Part shown: piece after piece, positions 16,756-25,717 of the stretch | Layout: each line of letters opens with the position of its first letter | How positions within the stretch are numbered: the first letter of the stretch is position 1 | Source of the DNA: Halolactibacillus miurensis | Lineage (GTDB): Bacteria; Bacillota; Bacilli; Bacillales; Amphibacillaceae | NCBI RefSeq assembly: GCF_900116255.1 | Contig: NZ_FPAI01000024.1 | Span: forward strand, 1-45,967 | DNA: 45,967 bases | Direction: 5' to 3' | Notes under the pieces: generated by a model | The model's input: the letters and a program-made list of their open reading frames with translations, nothing else | What the model was told of the DNA's origin: nothing | Databases searched by the model: none | Made by a program: the position numbers and the translations under genes

Positions 16756-16783
16756 CCGCCTAAACAATCGTTTTAGGTGGTTT
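16756..16783 (+). terminator. Terminator after the DUF4234-DUF2752 operon
   Basis: CCGCCTAAA and TTTAGGTGG form a 9-bp stem with one G-U pair and a 7-base loop, followed by TTT only, so it is probably weak. Confidence 0.6.
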
Positions 16784-16812
16784 CATTATTTTAAAACAAA
16801 GAAGGTCAGTAT

Positions 16813-17619
16813 ATGGCATCTTATTTCTTTTTAATCATTTTCGTTCTAACCCTTATCCTTATTGGGTACCGTGATACGTTTAGCGTTAAACGCCAGTTTG
16901 TCTCGGTAACATTACCTCATCTCACGTCACCTCTTAGAATGTGTCAATTAACAGATCTTCATGGGCACATGTTTAAAGGCTCTTACGCCTTATTAATCAA
17001 ACGCATCACAGAAGATGCTCCTGATATGATTGTCTTAACTGGTGATATGATTGACCGAAAGACAACATCTTTCAATCACGTCCTTCATTTAATCAAACAA
17101 CTCGCAACACTTGCGCCTGTTTACTTTGTCATGGGTAATCATGAGGTCAGTCATCCAAGGCAAAGCGTATTTCTTCATGCATTAACCGACTTAGGTGTAA
17201 ATGTCTTACGAAATGAATCGATCATAGCCTATCACCAAACTGATGCGATTCGCTTGGTCGGTGTTGGTGACGCTTCATCGTATGATGCCGACTTATCACG
17301 TTCCTTTTCAGGTGTTGGTGCGACTGAAGCGGTCATTTTGTTATCGCATACCCCTGATATCGTCGACCAATTATCAACCGAACCAGTGAGGCTTATTTTA
17401 AGTGGTCATACTCATGGTGGGCAAATCCGGTTGCCCTTTATTGGCGCTGTGATTGCACCTGGACACGGTTTGTTTCCAAAACGCACGAAAGGGTTGTATC
17501 CGTTACCGAATAAGCGTCAACTATATATTGATAGCGGCCTAGGCATGAGTCGAATCCCTGTTAGGTTTTGGAATCAAAGTCAATACAGTCTCATCGATAT
17601 GTGGTCAGAAGAACAATGA
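16813..17619 (+). CDS. Membrane-anchored metallophosphoesterase
   Basis: A 268-residue calcineurin-like phosphoesterase of the YkuE/YaeI type. Residues 2-19 form one N-terminal membrane helix. The five metal-binding blocks are all present: LTDLHGH (D.H), LTGDMIDR (GD), GNHE, LSHTPD and SGHTHGGQIRLP. Homologues hydrolyse phosphodiesters such as UDP-diacylglucosamine or other envelope lipids, but the substrate here is not known. GAAGGTCAG precedes the ATG. The end of the protein (DSGLGMSRIPVRFWNQSQ) is the conserved family tail, so the gene looks intact. Confidence 0.87.
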   Translation: MASYFFLIIFVLTLILIGYRDTFSVKRQFVSVTLPHLTSPLRMCQLTDLHGHMFKGSYALLIKRITEDAPDMIVLTGDMIDRKTTSFNHVLHLIKQLATLAPVYFVMGNHEVSHPRQSVFLHALTDLGVNVLRNESIIAYHQTDAIRLVGVGDASSYDADLSRSFSGVGATEAVILLSHTPDIVDQLSTEPVRLILSGHTHGGQIRLPFIGAVIAPGHGLFPKRTKGLYPLPNKRQLYIDSGLGMSRIPVRFWNQSQYSLIDMWSEEQ

Positions 17620-17741
17620 AAAAAGACGGATTGTCAAGTGATAAATTTCGTTGAAATTTTTCGTTTTGTGCTAGTTGTTGGTCTGTCGCTCTTTATGGTC
17701 TTTAAATATTTTTTGATAGACAGAGGTAAGACTTTTTACCC

Positions 17742-17770
17742 TCTACAATCAATATCTATGTTGTTATAAT
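17742..17770 (+). promoter_or_regulatory. Promoter of nrdJ
   Basis: -10 TATAAT (17765-17770) with a weak -35 TCTACA (17742-17747) and a 17-base spacer. The two NrdR boxes overlap the spacer and the region just after the -10. Confidence 0.5.
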
Positions 17771-17791
17771 ATTAGAGGTGTCTATATATAG
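17750..17791. promoter_or_regulatory. Pair of NrdR boxes
   Basis: CTATATATAG (17782-17791) matches the NrdR core CWATATATWG in all 10 positions. CAATATCTAT (17750-17759) matches in 8 of 10. Their starts are 32 bases apart, about three helical turns, which is the usual arrangement. NrdR represses ribonucleotide reductase genes in response to dATP/ATP. Confidence 0.65.
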
Positions 17792-17814
17792 TATATATTT
17801 CAGGAGGCGATACT

Positions 17815-20523
17815 GTGTCAGAATTATTAACAGAGATTTACGGTGAGTTAAACAAAACTCCTTTCCAAGTGTTATTACAACTTGATCGTTATACGGTAAA
17901 AGAAATGGATGTATCAAAATTAAATATTGGGGATGTTGTGGTGGCGATTTATGATGAATCGATTCCGGAATACCCACAAAAAGATTTTGGTCGCGTCATC
18001 GAGATGGACAATCAGACGGTAACATTTATTGGTGAAGTATCAAACCAAACACTAACGGTACCACGTCGACATGTGTTGATTCCACTTGATTATAAATGGT
18101 CAGATTCCGTTGAGCGCTATGTTTTAGGTGCGATGTCCATTGAGGAAACGTATAAACATCAAGATTTAGATACATTTAAAGACCGTATGTATGATAGTTT
18201 ATATAAAGAAAAAATTGTCCCAGGTGGACGTGTCCAGGCATCAATGGGGATTTATGAGAAATATGGCAAGCAATTTGATTTAACGGCTTATAATTGTTAT
18301 GTCTTACCGAATCCGAAGGATTCACGTAAAGGGATTATCAACGGCTCGCTTTCTGAAATGACTGAGATTATGTCACGCGGTGGCGGTGTCGGTATTGCCT
18401 TATCAACCCTTAGACCACGGAATGCCCGTGTATATGGTGTGAATGGGATTTCTTCAGGTTCTGTTAGTTGGGGTGGTTTGCTTAGCTATGCGACGGGCCT
18501 TATTGAACAAGGTGGCAGTCGCAAGGGCGCCTTAATGTTACAATTACACATCTCGCACCCGGATATTTTTGATTTTATTACGATCAAACGTGAAAGTGGT
18601 AAAATCACTAACGCCAATCTGTCTGTACAAATTACAAAAGAATTTATGGAAGCAGTAGAGAACGATGCTGATTGGCATCTCATCTTCCCAGATACACGCC
18701 ATGCAGCTTATGATAACGATTGGGCTGACAAGTATCAAGATATTCATGATTGGTTAGAGGCAGGTTTACCCGTTGAAATTTATCAAACAGTGAAAGCACG
18801 AGAACTTTATGATTTAATTATTGAATCCGCACATGCTTCAGCTGAACCAGGTGTCATGGTTTATGATCATATGAATGATGGCTATATGCCAAGTACGCAA
18901 CAATTGATTCCTTTAGAAGGGACAGGGCTGTACAAATTAGATCCAGAATCACTGAAGAAAAAACATGAAGCAACACCGTGGAACAATACGTACTATTACC
19001 AGAAAAACGTGTCATCCAATCCATGTGGGGAACAACCACTTTGTGGAAATGGTATTTGTAACTTGATTCACATTAATCTAGCGGAATTCTTTAAGAAAGA
19101 AACAAACGATGTTGATTGGGATGATTTAAAACAAGCGGTAGCCGATGCGATTCGTTATGCGGATGATGTGATTGATTATACCGTTTATTTCCGCGAGGAA
19201 AATGAACGCGTGCAAAAAGAACAACGCCGGATTGGGATGGGTACGTTAGGTCTCCATGACTTATTGATTGATTTAGAACTACGTTACGGTTCAGATGAAT
19301 CGATTGCATTTATTGATCGGCTCTATGCGTTTATTAAAAACAGCGCGTATGAAGCTAGTGCGAAATTAGCCGAAGTCCGTGGACGATTCCCGAAATATGA
19401 CGAGAAAATCCTAGAAGCACGCGTGCCGAAAAGCTTAGATGATGACGTAAAAGCATTAATTAAAAAACACGGCTTACGCAACTCACACCTACTCACACAA
19501 GCACCAACCGGTACAACCGGAACGAAAACAGGTAGTGAAGGTTACAGTCGCTCTACAGGGGTGGAGCCTTTCTTCTCAATTAAATGGGAACGTGAAAGCC
19601 GTCTCGGTAAAACGATCGATTATTTAGGTAAAGCTAAAGATTACCTTGAGCGTACGGGTGAAAAAGTCCTACCTGACTACTTCGTCTCAGCGATGTGTGT
19701 CGAAAAAGATGGGACACCAAAAATTACGCCGAAAAATCACGTGGATGTCCAAGCGGCGATTCAAAAACATAATGACTCAGCGATTAGTAAAACGTGTAAT
19801 GTTCCTAACCACTTTACTGTGGAGCAAACGAAAGAACTCTATAGCTACGGAATAGAAAAAGGGGTTGTCGGGTTAACGATTTACCGCGACGGTAGCCGTG
19901 ATACACAAGTGTTACGCAGTGTCAGTGACGAAGAAGAACAAGTAGAAGAAGTGACAGCATCACCAGCACAAGCGATTACGTTTGAAGACGATGACCGCGA
20001 ATTCACGTCAGCTAAGTTCTATAAGCGTCCGACACGATTAGTTGGTGAAACGATTAAATCAGCGACACCATTTGGTAAAATGTATGTCACTGTTAATCGT
20101 CATCCTCAAACAGACTTAATTGAAGAAGTCTTCCTTAACTTAGGTAAAACAGGCGCAGACATTTCAGCAATTGCGGACGGTTTAGCGATTGCTTTAACGG
20201 GATTATTAAGTCCGCGTATCGCGAACTTAACCCAACAAGAGAAAGTTAATTGGATTATTAAGAAGTTTAACGGCATTAAAGGCCAAAGTGCGGTTGGTTT
20301 CGGTAAAAATCAAATTGAATCCTTACCAGATGCCCTGGCAAAAGTCTTGATGCAGTTAGGTGAAGATAATGAAGCAGCGGTTGACGTACCCGAATCAATG
20401 GGTAAATTCTCGAGTGGTTCCGTTGATATTTGTCCAAGCTGTGGCCAGTCCACATTTGTTAAACAAGATGGTTGTACGACTTGTCTGACTGACTTAGGTG
20501 GTTGTGGTTATTCTAAGTGTTAA
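17815..20523 (+). CDS. nrdJ: Adenosylcobalamin-dependent (class II) ribonucleotide reductase
   Basis: A 902-residue class II reductase that converts ribonucleotides to deoxyribonucleotides using adenosylcobalamin to make the radical. Conserved parts: YNCYVLPNPKDSRKGI with the first active-site Cys, RGGGVGIALSTLRPR, SSNPCGEQPLCGNG (radical Cys and Glu), QAPTGTTGTKTGSEGYSRS, a TSCPD domain at about residues 735-835 (ATPFGKMYVTVNRH...GADISAIADGLA), and a C-terminal zinc ribbon with CPSCG and CTTC and a redox CGYSKC tail. The GTG start at 17815 follows AGGAGG. Being oxygen-independent, it suits a facultative or anaerobic lifestyle. Paired NrdR boxes indicate NrdR repression. I see no cobalamin riboswitch upstream. 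Confidence 0.93.
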   Translation: MSELLTEIYGELNKTPFQVLLQLDRYTVKEMDVSKLNIGDVVVAIYDESIPEYPQKDFGRVIEMDNQTVTFIGEVSNQTLTVPRRHVLIPLDYKWSDSVERYVLGAMSIEETYKHQDLDTFKDRMYDSLYKEKIVPGGRVQASMGIYEKYGKQFDLTAYNCYVLPNPKDSRKGIINGSLSEMTEIMSRGGGVGIALSTLRPRNARVYGVNGISSGSVSWGGLLSYATGLIEQGGSRKGALMLQLHISHPDIFDFITIKRESGKITNANLSVQITKEFMEAVENDADWHLIFPDTRHAAYDNDWADKYQDIHDWLEAGLPVEIYQTVKARELYDLIIESAHASAEPGVMVYDHMNDGYMPSTQQLIPLEGTGLYKLDPESLKKKHEATPWNNTYYYQKNVSSNPCGEQPLCGNGICNLIHINLAEFFKKETNDVDWDDLKQAVADAIRYADDVIDYTVYFREENERVQKEQRRIGMGTLGLHDLLIDLELRYGSDESIAFIDRLYAFIKNSAYEASAKLAEVRGRFPKYDEKILEARVPKSLDDDVKALIKKHGLRNSHLLTQAPTGTTGTKTGSEGYSRSTGVEPFFSIKWERESRLGKTIDYLGKAKDYLERTGEKVLPDYFVSAMCVEKDGTPKITPKNHVDVQAAIQKHNDSAISKTCNVPNHFTVEQTKELYSYGIEKGVVGLTIYRDGSRDTQVLRSVSDEEEQVEEVTASPAQAITFEDDDREFTSAKFYKRPTRLVGETIKSATPFGKMYVTVNRHPQTDLIEEVFLNLGKTGADISAIADGLAIALTGLLSPRIANLTQQEKVNWIIKKFNGIKGQSAVGFGKNQIESLPDALAKVLMQLGEDNEAAVDVPESMGKFSSGSVDICPSCGQSTFVKQDGCTTCLTDLGGCGYSKC

Positions 20524-20637
20524 TAAGTCATATAGCGAAGAAACAAAGACAGTATAGTTATGTGTCCTCAGCAAGTTCAACAGTCTAGGCTGACAAGGAC
20601 GCTTTTTGATTAAGAATAATGGATACATGAAGAAAAG

Positions 20638-20675
20638 AAGGATGATGGCTATTTAGCATAGCCATCATCCTTTTT
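20638..20675. terminator. Strong terminator between nrdJ and the convergent exported protein
   Basis: AAGGATGATGGCTAT (20638-20652) pairs perfectly with ATAGCCATCATCCTT (20658-20672) around TTAGC, followed by T. The minus strand also has a T-rich tail, so it can serve both genes. Confidence 0.9.
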
Positions 20676-20702
20676 ATGCTTTTAATATTTAAACAACAGG
20701 AG

Positions 20703-21059
20703 TTAAATATTGTCCTGACGTTGCGGTAACGGATCATGTGTTTCATTACCAATTATTTTAATATGAAGATTAAAAACAATGGCTTGACCAATGTTGTAGT
20801 TTTGCGGTTCGACATGTATACCGGAAATGCCCGTTGTTTTTGTTTGTGAGACGATATCTTTTAATGTATGCAAAGAAGACAGGGTGAAAGTTGATGGTTC
20901 AATAACTGTTTTGCCTACCTGTTTGATTGAAATTTTTAAATTGTCTTTTGATTTTACTAATGCTTGTTGCTTGTCTTGATTGATTAAAACGTCGGTTATT
21001 TGTGTTAATAACAGACTTGCACCAACGCTCAAGGCAAGTGCTTGGGTAAGTTTTTTCAT
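20703..21059 (-). CDS. Small exported hypothetical protein
   Basis: A 118-residue protein with an N-terminal signal or anchor (MKKLTQALALSVGASLLLTQ). The rest is polar and looks beta-rich (LKISIKQVGKTVIEPSTFTL, GQAIVFNLHIKIIG). There is no lipobox Cys. I do not recognise a family. AAAGGATG is the ribosome site, and a promoter with ATGACA and TATAAT at 17-base spacing lies just upstream (about 21098-21126, minus strand). The gene is monocistronic, convergent with nrdJ and divergent from GH3. Confidence 0.65.
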   Translation of the reverse strand: MKKLTQALALSVGASLLLTQITDVLINQDKQQALVKSKDNLKISIKQVGKTVIEPSTFTLSSLHTLKDIVSQTKTTGISGIHVEPQNYNIGQAIVFNLHIKIIGNETHDPLPQRQDNI

Positions 21060-21225
21060 AATCAGAACACATCCTTTATTGAGATAGGTTCATTATATCG
21101 AACGAATCGTAAGGTGTCATTGTTTGTACGAATATGTTTTTATAGAAAAGGCTTTCTTTTTTCATTTCCTACATGTATACTAGTATATAAATGAAGTGTA
21201 TTAAACAATACGGAAGGGGATTATT

Positions 21226-22989
21226 ATGCGCGTAGATTTAACAAAAAAACCTTACAATTTAGATGAAGCAAGCATTGCTTGGGTGAAAGATACGATCAAT
21301 AGTATGACAATTGAAGAGAAGATTGGCCAATTATTCATTAATATGGGCTCAGAGCGGACTGAAGAGTACTTAACTGGAGTACTGAATAATTATCATATTG
21401 CGGGCGTCAGATACAACCCAGGAACAGCTGAGGAAGTCTATGACCAAAATAAAATCTTACAAGAAAATAGTAAGATTCCATTACTGATTGCGGCAAATAC
21501 AGAAGCTGGTGGTAATGGGGCTTGTAAAGACGGGACCTATGTTGGGCATGAAGTCAAGATTGCAGCAACAAATGATGAACGCTATGCCTATGAAATGGGC
21601 CGTATATCAGGTGTTGAAGCGGCAGCGATTGGCTGTAACTGGAGTTTTGCGCCGATTGTTGACTTAAACCGTAACTGGCGTAACCCGATTATTTCAACCC
21701 GTACGTGGAGCGGTGATGTTGATTTAACCATTAAGATGTCGCTTGCCTACATGAAAGGGATCACAGAAAGCGGGATTGCTCCAGCTGCCAAGCACTTCCC
21801 AGGGGACGGTCTAGATGAGCGTGACCAACACTTATCATTTAGTGTAAATTATTATTCTAAAGAAGATTGGGACGAAACGTTTGGCAAAGTGTATGGTTCA
21901 TTATTCGATGCCGGCTTACCATCTATTATGGCTGGTCACATTTCATTACCTGAATATGTGAAACACTTTAACCCAGATGCGGCGGTTCAAGAACAGATTT
22001 TACCAGCGACATTAAATAAATATATTTTAACGGATCTTTTACGTGATGAAATGGGCTTTAATGGCCTTGTTGTGACGGATGCTAGCCACATGGTGGCAAT
22101 GACGGCATCAATGAAGCGTCAAGACATGTTGCCAACAGCGATTGCTGCTGGATCTGATTTATTCTTATTCTTCAATGATCCAGATGAAGATTTCCAGTGG
22201 ATGTTAGAAGGCTATCAAAACGGTGTCATCACGGATGAACGCCTAGAAGAAGCACTCACACGTATTCTTGGTACAAAAGCAGCATTAGGTCTACACAAGA
22301 AAGAAAAAACAGCCTTATTGCCAGATAAAGAAACAGCAATGGCCACCATTGGTCTTGCGGAAAACAAAAAAATTGCTGAGGAAGTGGCTGATAAAGCGAT
22401 TACGTTAGTAAAAGACCAACAGGACATCTTCCCGTTAAATGTAAACAAATCAAAACGTGTGTTACTTGTAAATGTCGAAGGACATAAAGGTGGCTTTGGG
22501 GCACTTATTGGAGCTGAACAAGTGCGTCCCGTTGATACATTAAAAGAGATTCTTGAACAAGAAGGATTTGAGGTATCTATTTGGGAATCAACTGAAGAAC
22601 GGATTAACAAGTTACCAGAAGAAGAACGTGCACAAGCTATTGCGAATGTCTATGCACAAAAGCGTCCAATTAAAGAACTCGTAGAACAATATGATGTGAT
22701 TATTAATGTGGCGTCTGTTCAACCAAACACGGATCAACGCATTCAGTGGCCAGCATCAAAAGGGACACCAGATATTCCTTTCTATGTTCATGAGATTCCA
22801 ACGATTTTTGTATCGGTACAGGCACCGAATCATTTAGCTGATGTGCCACAAGTTCAGACATTTATTAATACGTATGATTCAAAGCCATTTACACTTCAAG
22901 CACTTGTTGAGAAGATGATGGGACGTTCAGCATTCACAGGTATCTCACCAGTCGATGCTTTCTGTGGATTTCTTGATACACGTTATTAA
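21226..22989 (+). CDS. Glycoside hydrolase family 3 (NagZ-like beta-N-acetylhexosaminidase)
   Basis: A 587-residue GH3 enzyme. The N-terminal TIM barrel (about 1-350) has MTIEEKIGQLFINMGSE, the substrate loop AAKHFPGDGLDERDQH with the Asp-x-His pair typical of the NagZ-type acid/base, and the nucleophile Asp in VVTDASHMVAM. A second alpha/beta domain with NVEGHKGGFGALIGAEQV and VSVQAPNHLADVPQ follows. The two-domain layout resembles Gram-positive GH3 N-acetylglucosaminidases that trim muropeptides or N-acetylglucosaminides. There is no signal peptide, so it should act inside the cell, perhaps in cell-wall recycling. GAAGGGG precedes the ATG. Monocistronic, with a terminator downstream. Confidence 0.85.
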   Translation: MRVDLTKKPYNLDEASIAWVKDTINSMTIEEKIGQLFINMGSERTEEYLTGVLNNYHIAGVRYNPGTAEEVYDQNKILQENSKIPLLIAANTEAGGNGACKDGTYVGHEVKIAATNDERYAYEMGRISGVEAAAIGCNWSFAPIVDLNRNWRNPIISTRTWSGDVDLTIKMSLAYMKGITESGIAPAAKHFPGDGLDERDQHLSFSVNYYSKEDWDETFGKVYGSLFDAGLPSIMAGHISLPEYVKHFNPDAAVQEQILPATLNKYILTDLLRDEMGFNGLVVTDASHMVAMTASMKRQDMLPTAIAAGSDLFLFFNDPDEDFQWMLEGYQNGVITDERLEEALTRILGTKAALGLHKKEKTALLPDKETAMATIGLAENKKIAEEVADKAITLVKDQQDIFPLNVNKSKRVLLVNVEGHKGGFGALIGAEQVRPVDTLKEILEQEGFEVSIWESTEERINKLPEEERAQAIANVYAQKRPIKELVEQYDVIINVASVQPNTDQRIQWPASKGTPDIPFYVHEIPTIFVSVQAPNHLADVPQVQTFINTYDSKPFTLQALVEKMMGRSAFTGISPVDAFCGFLDTRY

Positions 22990-23034
22990 ATCGCAGTTAT
23001 CTGACGAATTAAATAAATAGGTACACATTTGATT

Positions 23035-23067
23035 AAGGCCCTTTGTCCATTTGAGACAAAGGGCCTT
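23035..23067. terminator. Terminator between GH3 and relQ-like genes
   Basis: AAGGCCCTTTGTC and GACAAAGGGCCTT form a 13-bp perfect stem around CATTTGA. Short T/A runs on both sides suit the convergent genes. Confidence 0.8.
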
Positions 23068-23086
23068 TACGCACGATAGCATCATA

Positions 23087-23815
23087 TTACAAGTCATCAT
23101 CATTTAAGAGTGTATTAAGGAACTGAATTGGTAATTGAAAGCGTTCATTATCTAAGCTCAATTCATCAAGTGGATCTTCTTCATCATATTCCGCTTTAAT
23201 CGCCGCCATTTCCTGATGTAGTTTCTCCATTTTTTGATCAAGTTTATGGGCCGCTTCTGCTGCTTCTGTTAGCTCGATATTTAAATGTTGGAGCACTTGT
23301 TTATTAAATTTATAGTAGATTTTGTGTTCTAGGCTAGCCCAGAAGTCCATGGCGATTGTACGGATTTGCACTTCAACACACACATTCTCTGTTCTGTCTG
23401 ACATAAAGATTGGAATGGATAAGATTAAATGAAGACTACGGTACCCATTAGGCTTCGGTGATTGGATATAGTCTTTTTCACTTAATAAGGTGATGTGATC
23501 CTGTTGTTTTAACATGTCGCGGATGATGTAAATATCGGATTCAAATGAACACGTGATCCGAATGCCAGCGATATCACGAATGTGTTCTTTAATAGCCACC
23601 GGACTAGGTTTAATTCCTTTTTTCTCGACTTTTTTTAGAATGCTTTTGAGTGATTTGACCCGGTGCGACACATGTTCAATCTGATTATATTCATGGATAT
23701 AGGTGAACTCTTGTTTTAAAATGTTCACTTTGGTCATCATTTCATTGATGGCAAATTTGTACTGCATGAGAAAACGCATCAGTTCTTGTTTTTTTAGTTT
23801 TAAATCAGCTGTCAT
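23087..23815 (-). CDS. Small alarmone synthetase (GTP pyrophosphokinase, RelQ-like)
   Basis: A 242-residue RelA/SpoT synthetase-domain protein without hydrolase or TGS/ACT domains, matching RelQ/YjbM-type small alarmone synthetases. It should transfer pyrophosphate from ATP to GTP or GDP to make (p)ppGpp. Key segments are IRDIAGIRITCSFESDIY, the G-loop region DYIQSPKPNGYRSLHLI and VCVEVQIRTIAMDFWASLEHK. Helices at both ends (KLDQKMEKLHQEM near the C terminus) fit tetramer formation. AAGGAG lies before the ATG at 23815. The TnpB element begins about 35 bases upstream of the start codon, so its promoter has probably been altered. Confidence 0.88.
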   Translation of the reverse strand: MTADLKLKKQELMRFLMQYKFAINEMMTKVNILKQEFTYIHEYNQIEHVSHRVKSLKSILKKVEKKGIKPSPVAIKEHIRDIAGIRITCSFESDIYIIRDMLKQQDHITLLSEKDYIQSPKPNGYRSLHLILSIPIFMSDRTENVCVEVQIRTIAMDFWASLEHKIYYKFNKQVLQHLNIELTEAAEAAHKLDQKMEKLHQEMAAIKAEYDEEDPLDELSLDNERFQLPIQFLNTLLNDDDL

Positions 23816-23867
23816 AAGAAATCTCCTTGTGATTGTTATACTGTTATATTATCGCTTCAGGGCGAGA

Positions 23868-23904
23868 AGACACCTTCCTCAAGTGCGTCAGCACTAGGTG
23901 GGTG
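23868..23904 (+). repeat. Left-end hairpin of copy 2
   Basis: Imperfect palindrome with stem AGTGC/GCACT, loop GTCA and outer CACC/GGTG pairs; repeated with one base change at 45288-45324. It resembles the subterminal hairpins recognised by Y1 transposases. Confidence 0.75.
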
Positions 23905-24010
23905 ATGAATCGCTTGTTTTCAATATTTTTGAAGTGACAAACATATATTCCATGTGGTATAATTAAAACATTAGCAATGATCGTCACAAAACAAAGAGAG
24001 GGTGGGTATC

Positions 24011-25717
24011 ATGGGCATGAAGGCCATTTTTTCAAATCGCTTATATAAGCATAAGATTGACCCTGATTTTGTTATGTCTATGGATCACACCCTCCGGGTG
24101 TTTAATCAAGCTAAACATTTTCGCTATCAAGCAGAGGTCCGGGAGCTTAGGGGCGTGAAAACGAAAAGTTCCGTCTCCATCCATCAACAGTTGAAACAAC
24201 GTTACGGATTAAATGATTATTATGCGACCAGTGCTGTTCAACAAGGACGGGCGCTTCTATCCGCGCAAAGAGAATTGAAGAAGGTGTACATACGTAATAA
24301 AAAAGAACAAATCAACGCCGTTAAAAGAAAAATAAAAGCGACGAAGGCGCGCTTGACGACACTTCAAAAGATAAAAGGCTCTTTTATCAAAGGAACACTT
24401 ATGTTCAATAAAACGTCACGTGAACAACAAAAAGGGGCCTTTTTTGTTGTGACATATAAGTATTCCACACGCTTATTTTACTGTGCTTATGATTTTGAAC
24501 ATCAATACCTTGATGTTCAAATCAAACACCTAAAGTCTCGCTTGGGCCAGTTGAACTTTAAGAAAGATCGATATGAAAAACAATTGCTTAAATTGACAAA
24601 CAAAGTGACGGGTGTGTGTTTCGGGAGTAAGAAACTCGCGCGCGGCCGGTTAACACAAACGTCTTATCACGCTCATCCTGAGCGTTGGCAGAAAGATTGG
24701 GTAGCGGCGCGTTACGGTAAGATGACCATTTCGGGACGGAAAGACGCCAAATCAGGTAACTTTGTCTTTCATTATCACCCAGAGACGCATACCCTTACCT
24801 TTAAGGCGATCGACCAATGCGTCATTCGTCTCGCTGACGTTGTTTTTTCTTATGGTCAAGATCATGTCAATCGTGCCATTCAGACACAAATGAACCTGAA
24901 AGATAAGAAAAAGTATGGGAAGCCGATAGCATGGTCACTTGAGGATCATGGTGACTACTACATCGTTAAATGCTTAATTGATGTACCGCCTGCACCCTAC
25001 CTGAATACCTCAACATCAACGGGTATGATTGGGGTTGATCTGAATGTGAATCATATCGCTGTCGCCAATGTCAATGCCATAGGTCAATGTGTGGATGCCT
25101 TTACCCTCCCGTTTAACTTAGAGGGTAAAACCAGTGGACAGCAGGCGAAAATAATAGAAGCAGAGGTTATTGCCCTGGTTGACTATGCTGTTAAACAGCA
25201 TAAACCACTCGCCATCGAAAAATTGGATACGACGCGGTCCAAAGTGTCGCGTCCCTATGGAAACAAAAAAGCTAATCGACGAATGAGTCAGTTTGCTTAT
25301 CAAAAGATGATTCTAGCAATCAAGTCAAGAGCTGAAAAAATGGGGGTTGCTGTCTACGTTGTTAACCCTGCTTATACCAGTCAAATTGGCAAGATGAAAT
25401 ATATGAAGCGACTCGGTGTGTCCATTCACATGGCAGCCGCTTATGTCATTGCCCGACGGGCAATGGGATTTAAAGAAAAACTCCCACCGATATTGTATTC
25501 ACTTGTTCCAGAGCAGAAACAAGGTCTACATCATTGGGCGCAATGGGCGTATATGACGCGTACCCTGTCTTTTGTTAGAACACATGCGTTCTACCAGACA
25601 GAACGATTCGACCAAAGCAAGTTGTGTTCCTGGGACACACTATTTCCCCAACATGCTTTAACAGATGTTGAGAAAATAGGTTTACGACGGTTGGAGAGTA
25701 GAAAAACCTATGCTTAG
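24011..25717 (+). CDS. Long TnpB-like protein, zinc-finger-less subfamily
   Basis: A 568-residue protein from the ATG at 24011, which GAGAGGGTGG favours; a GTG at 24002 and an ATG at 24017 are alternatives. The N-terminal 330 residues are basic and helical, with coiled-coil-like LKKVYIRNKKEQINAVKRK and HLKSRLGQLNFKKDRYEKQ stretches. The RuvC-like core has GVDLNVNHIAV (Asp343), PLAIEKLDTTRSK (Glu403) and SIHMAAAYVIARR, where His473 stands in place of the third Asp. The NPAYTSQIG segment that precedes the zinc finger in TnpB runs straight into KMKYMKRLG with no CxxC pairs. Canonical TnpB is about 400 residues. It should bind an RNA from the element's right end, but nuclease activity is uncertain. 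Confidence 0.85.
   Translation: MGMKAIFSNRLYKHKIDPDFVMSMDHTLRVFNQAKHFRYQAEVRELRGVKTKSSVSIHQQLKQRYGLNDYYATSAVQQGRALLSAQRELKKVYIRNKKEQINAVKRKIKATKARLTTLQKIKGSFIKGTLMFNKTSREQQKGAFFVVTYKYSTRLFYCAYDFEHQYLDVQIKHLKSRLGQLNFKKDRYEKQLLKLTNKVTGVCFGSKKLARGRLTQTSYHAHPERWQKDWVAARYGKMTISGRKDAKSGNFVFHYHPETHTLTFKAIDQCVIRLADVVFSYGQDHVNRAIQTQMNLKDKKKYGKPIAWSLEDHGDYYIVKCLIDVPPAPYLNTSTSTGMIGVDLNVNHIAVANVNAIGQCVDAFTLPFNLEGKTSGQQAKIIEAEVIALVDYAVKQHKPLAIEKLDTTRSKVSRPYGNKKANRRMSQFAYQKMILAIKSRAEKMGVAVYVVNPAYTSQIGKMKYMKRLGVSIHMAAAYVIARRAMGFKEKLPPILYSLVPEQKQGLHHWAQWAYMTRTLSFVRTHAFYQTERFDQSKLCSWDTLFPQHALTDVEKIGLRRLESRKTYA

Noticed and set aside
17620-17814. Possible cobalamin riboswitch upstream of the B12-dependent reductase
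   Set aside because: No B12-box or long multi-stem leader is visible in the 195 bases; the promoter and NrdR boxes occupy the space just before the start.
24011-25717. Cas12-type CRISPR effector
   Set aside because: There is no repeat array or adaptation gene, and the flanking hairpins are those of an IS200/IS605 element.
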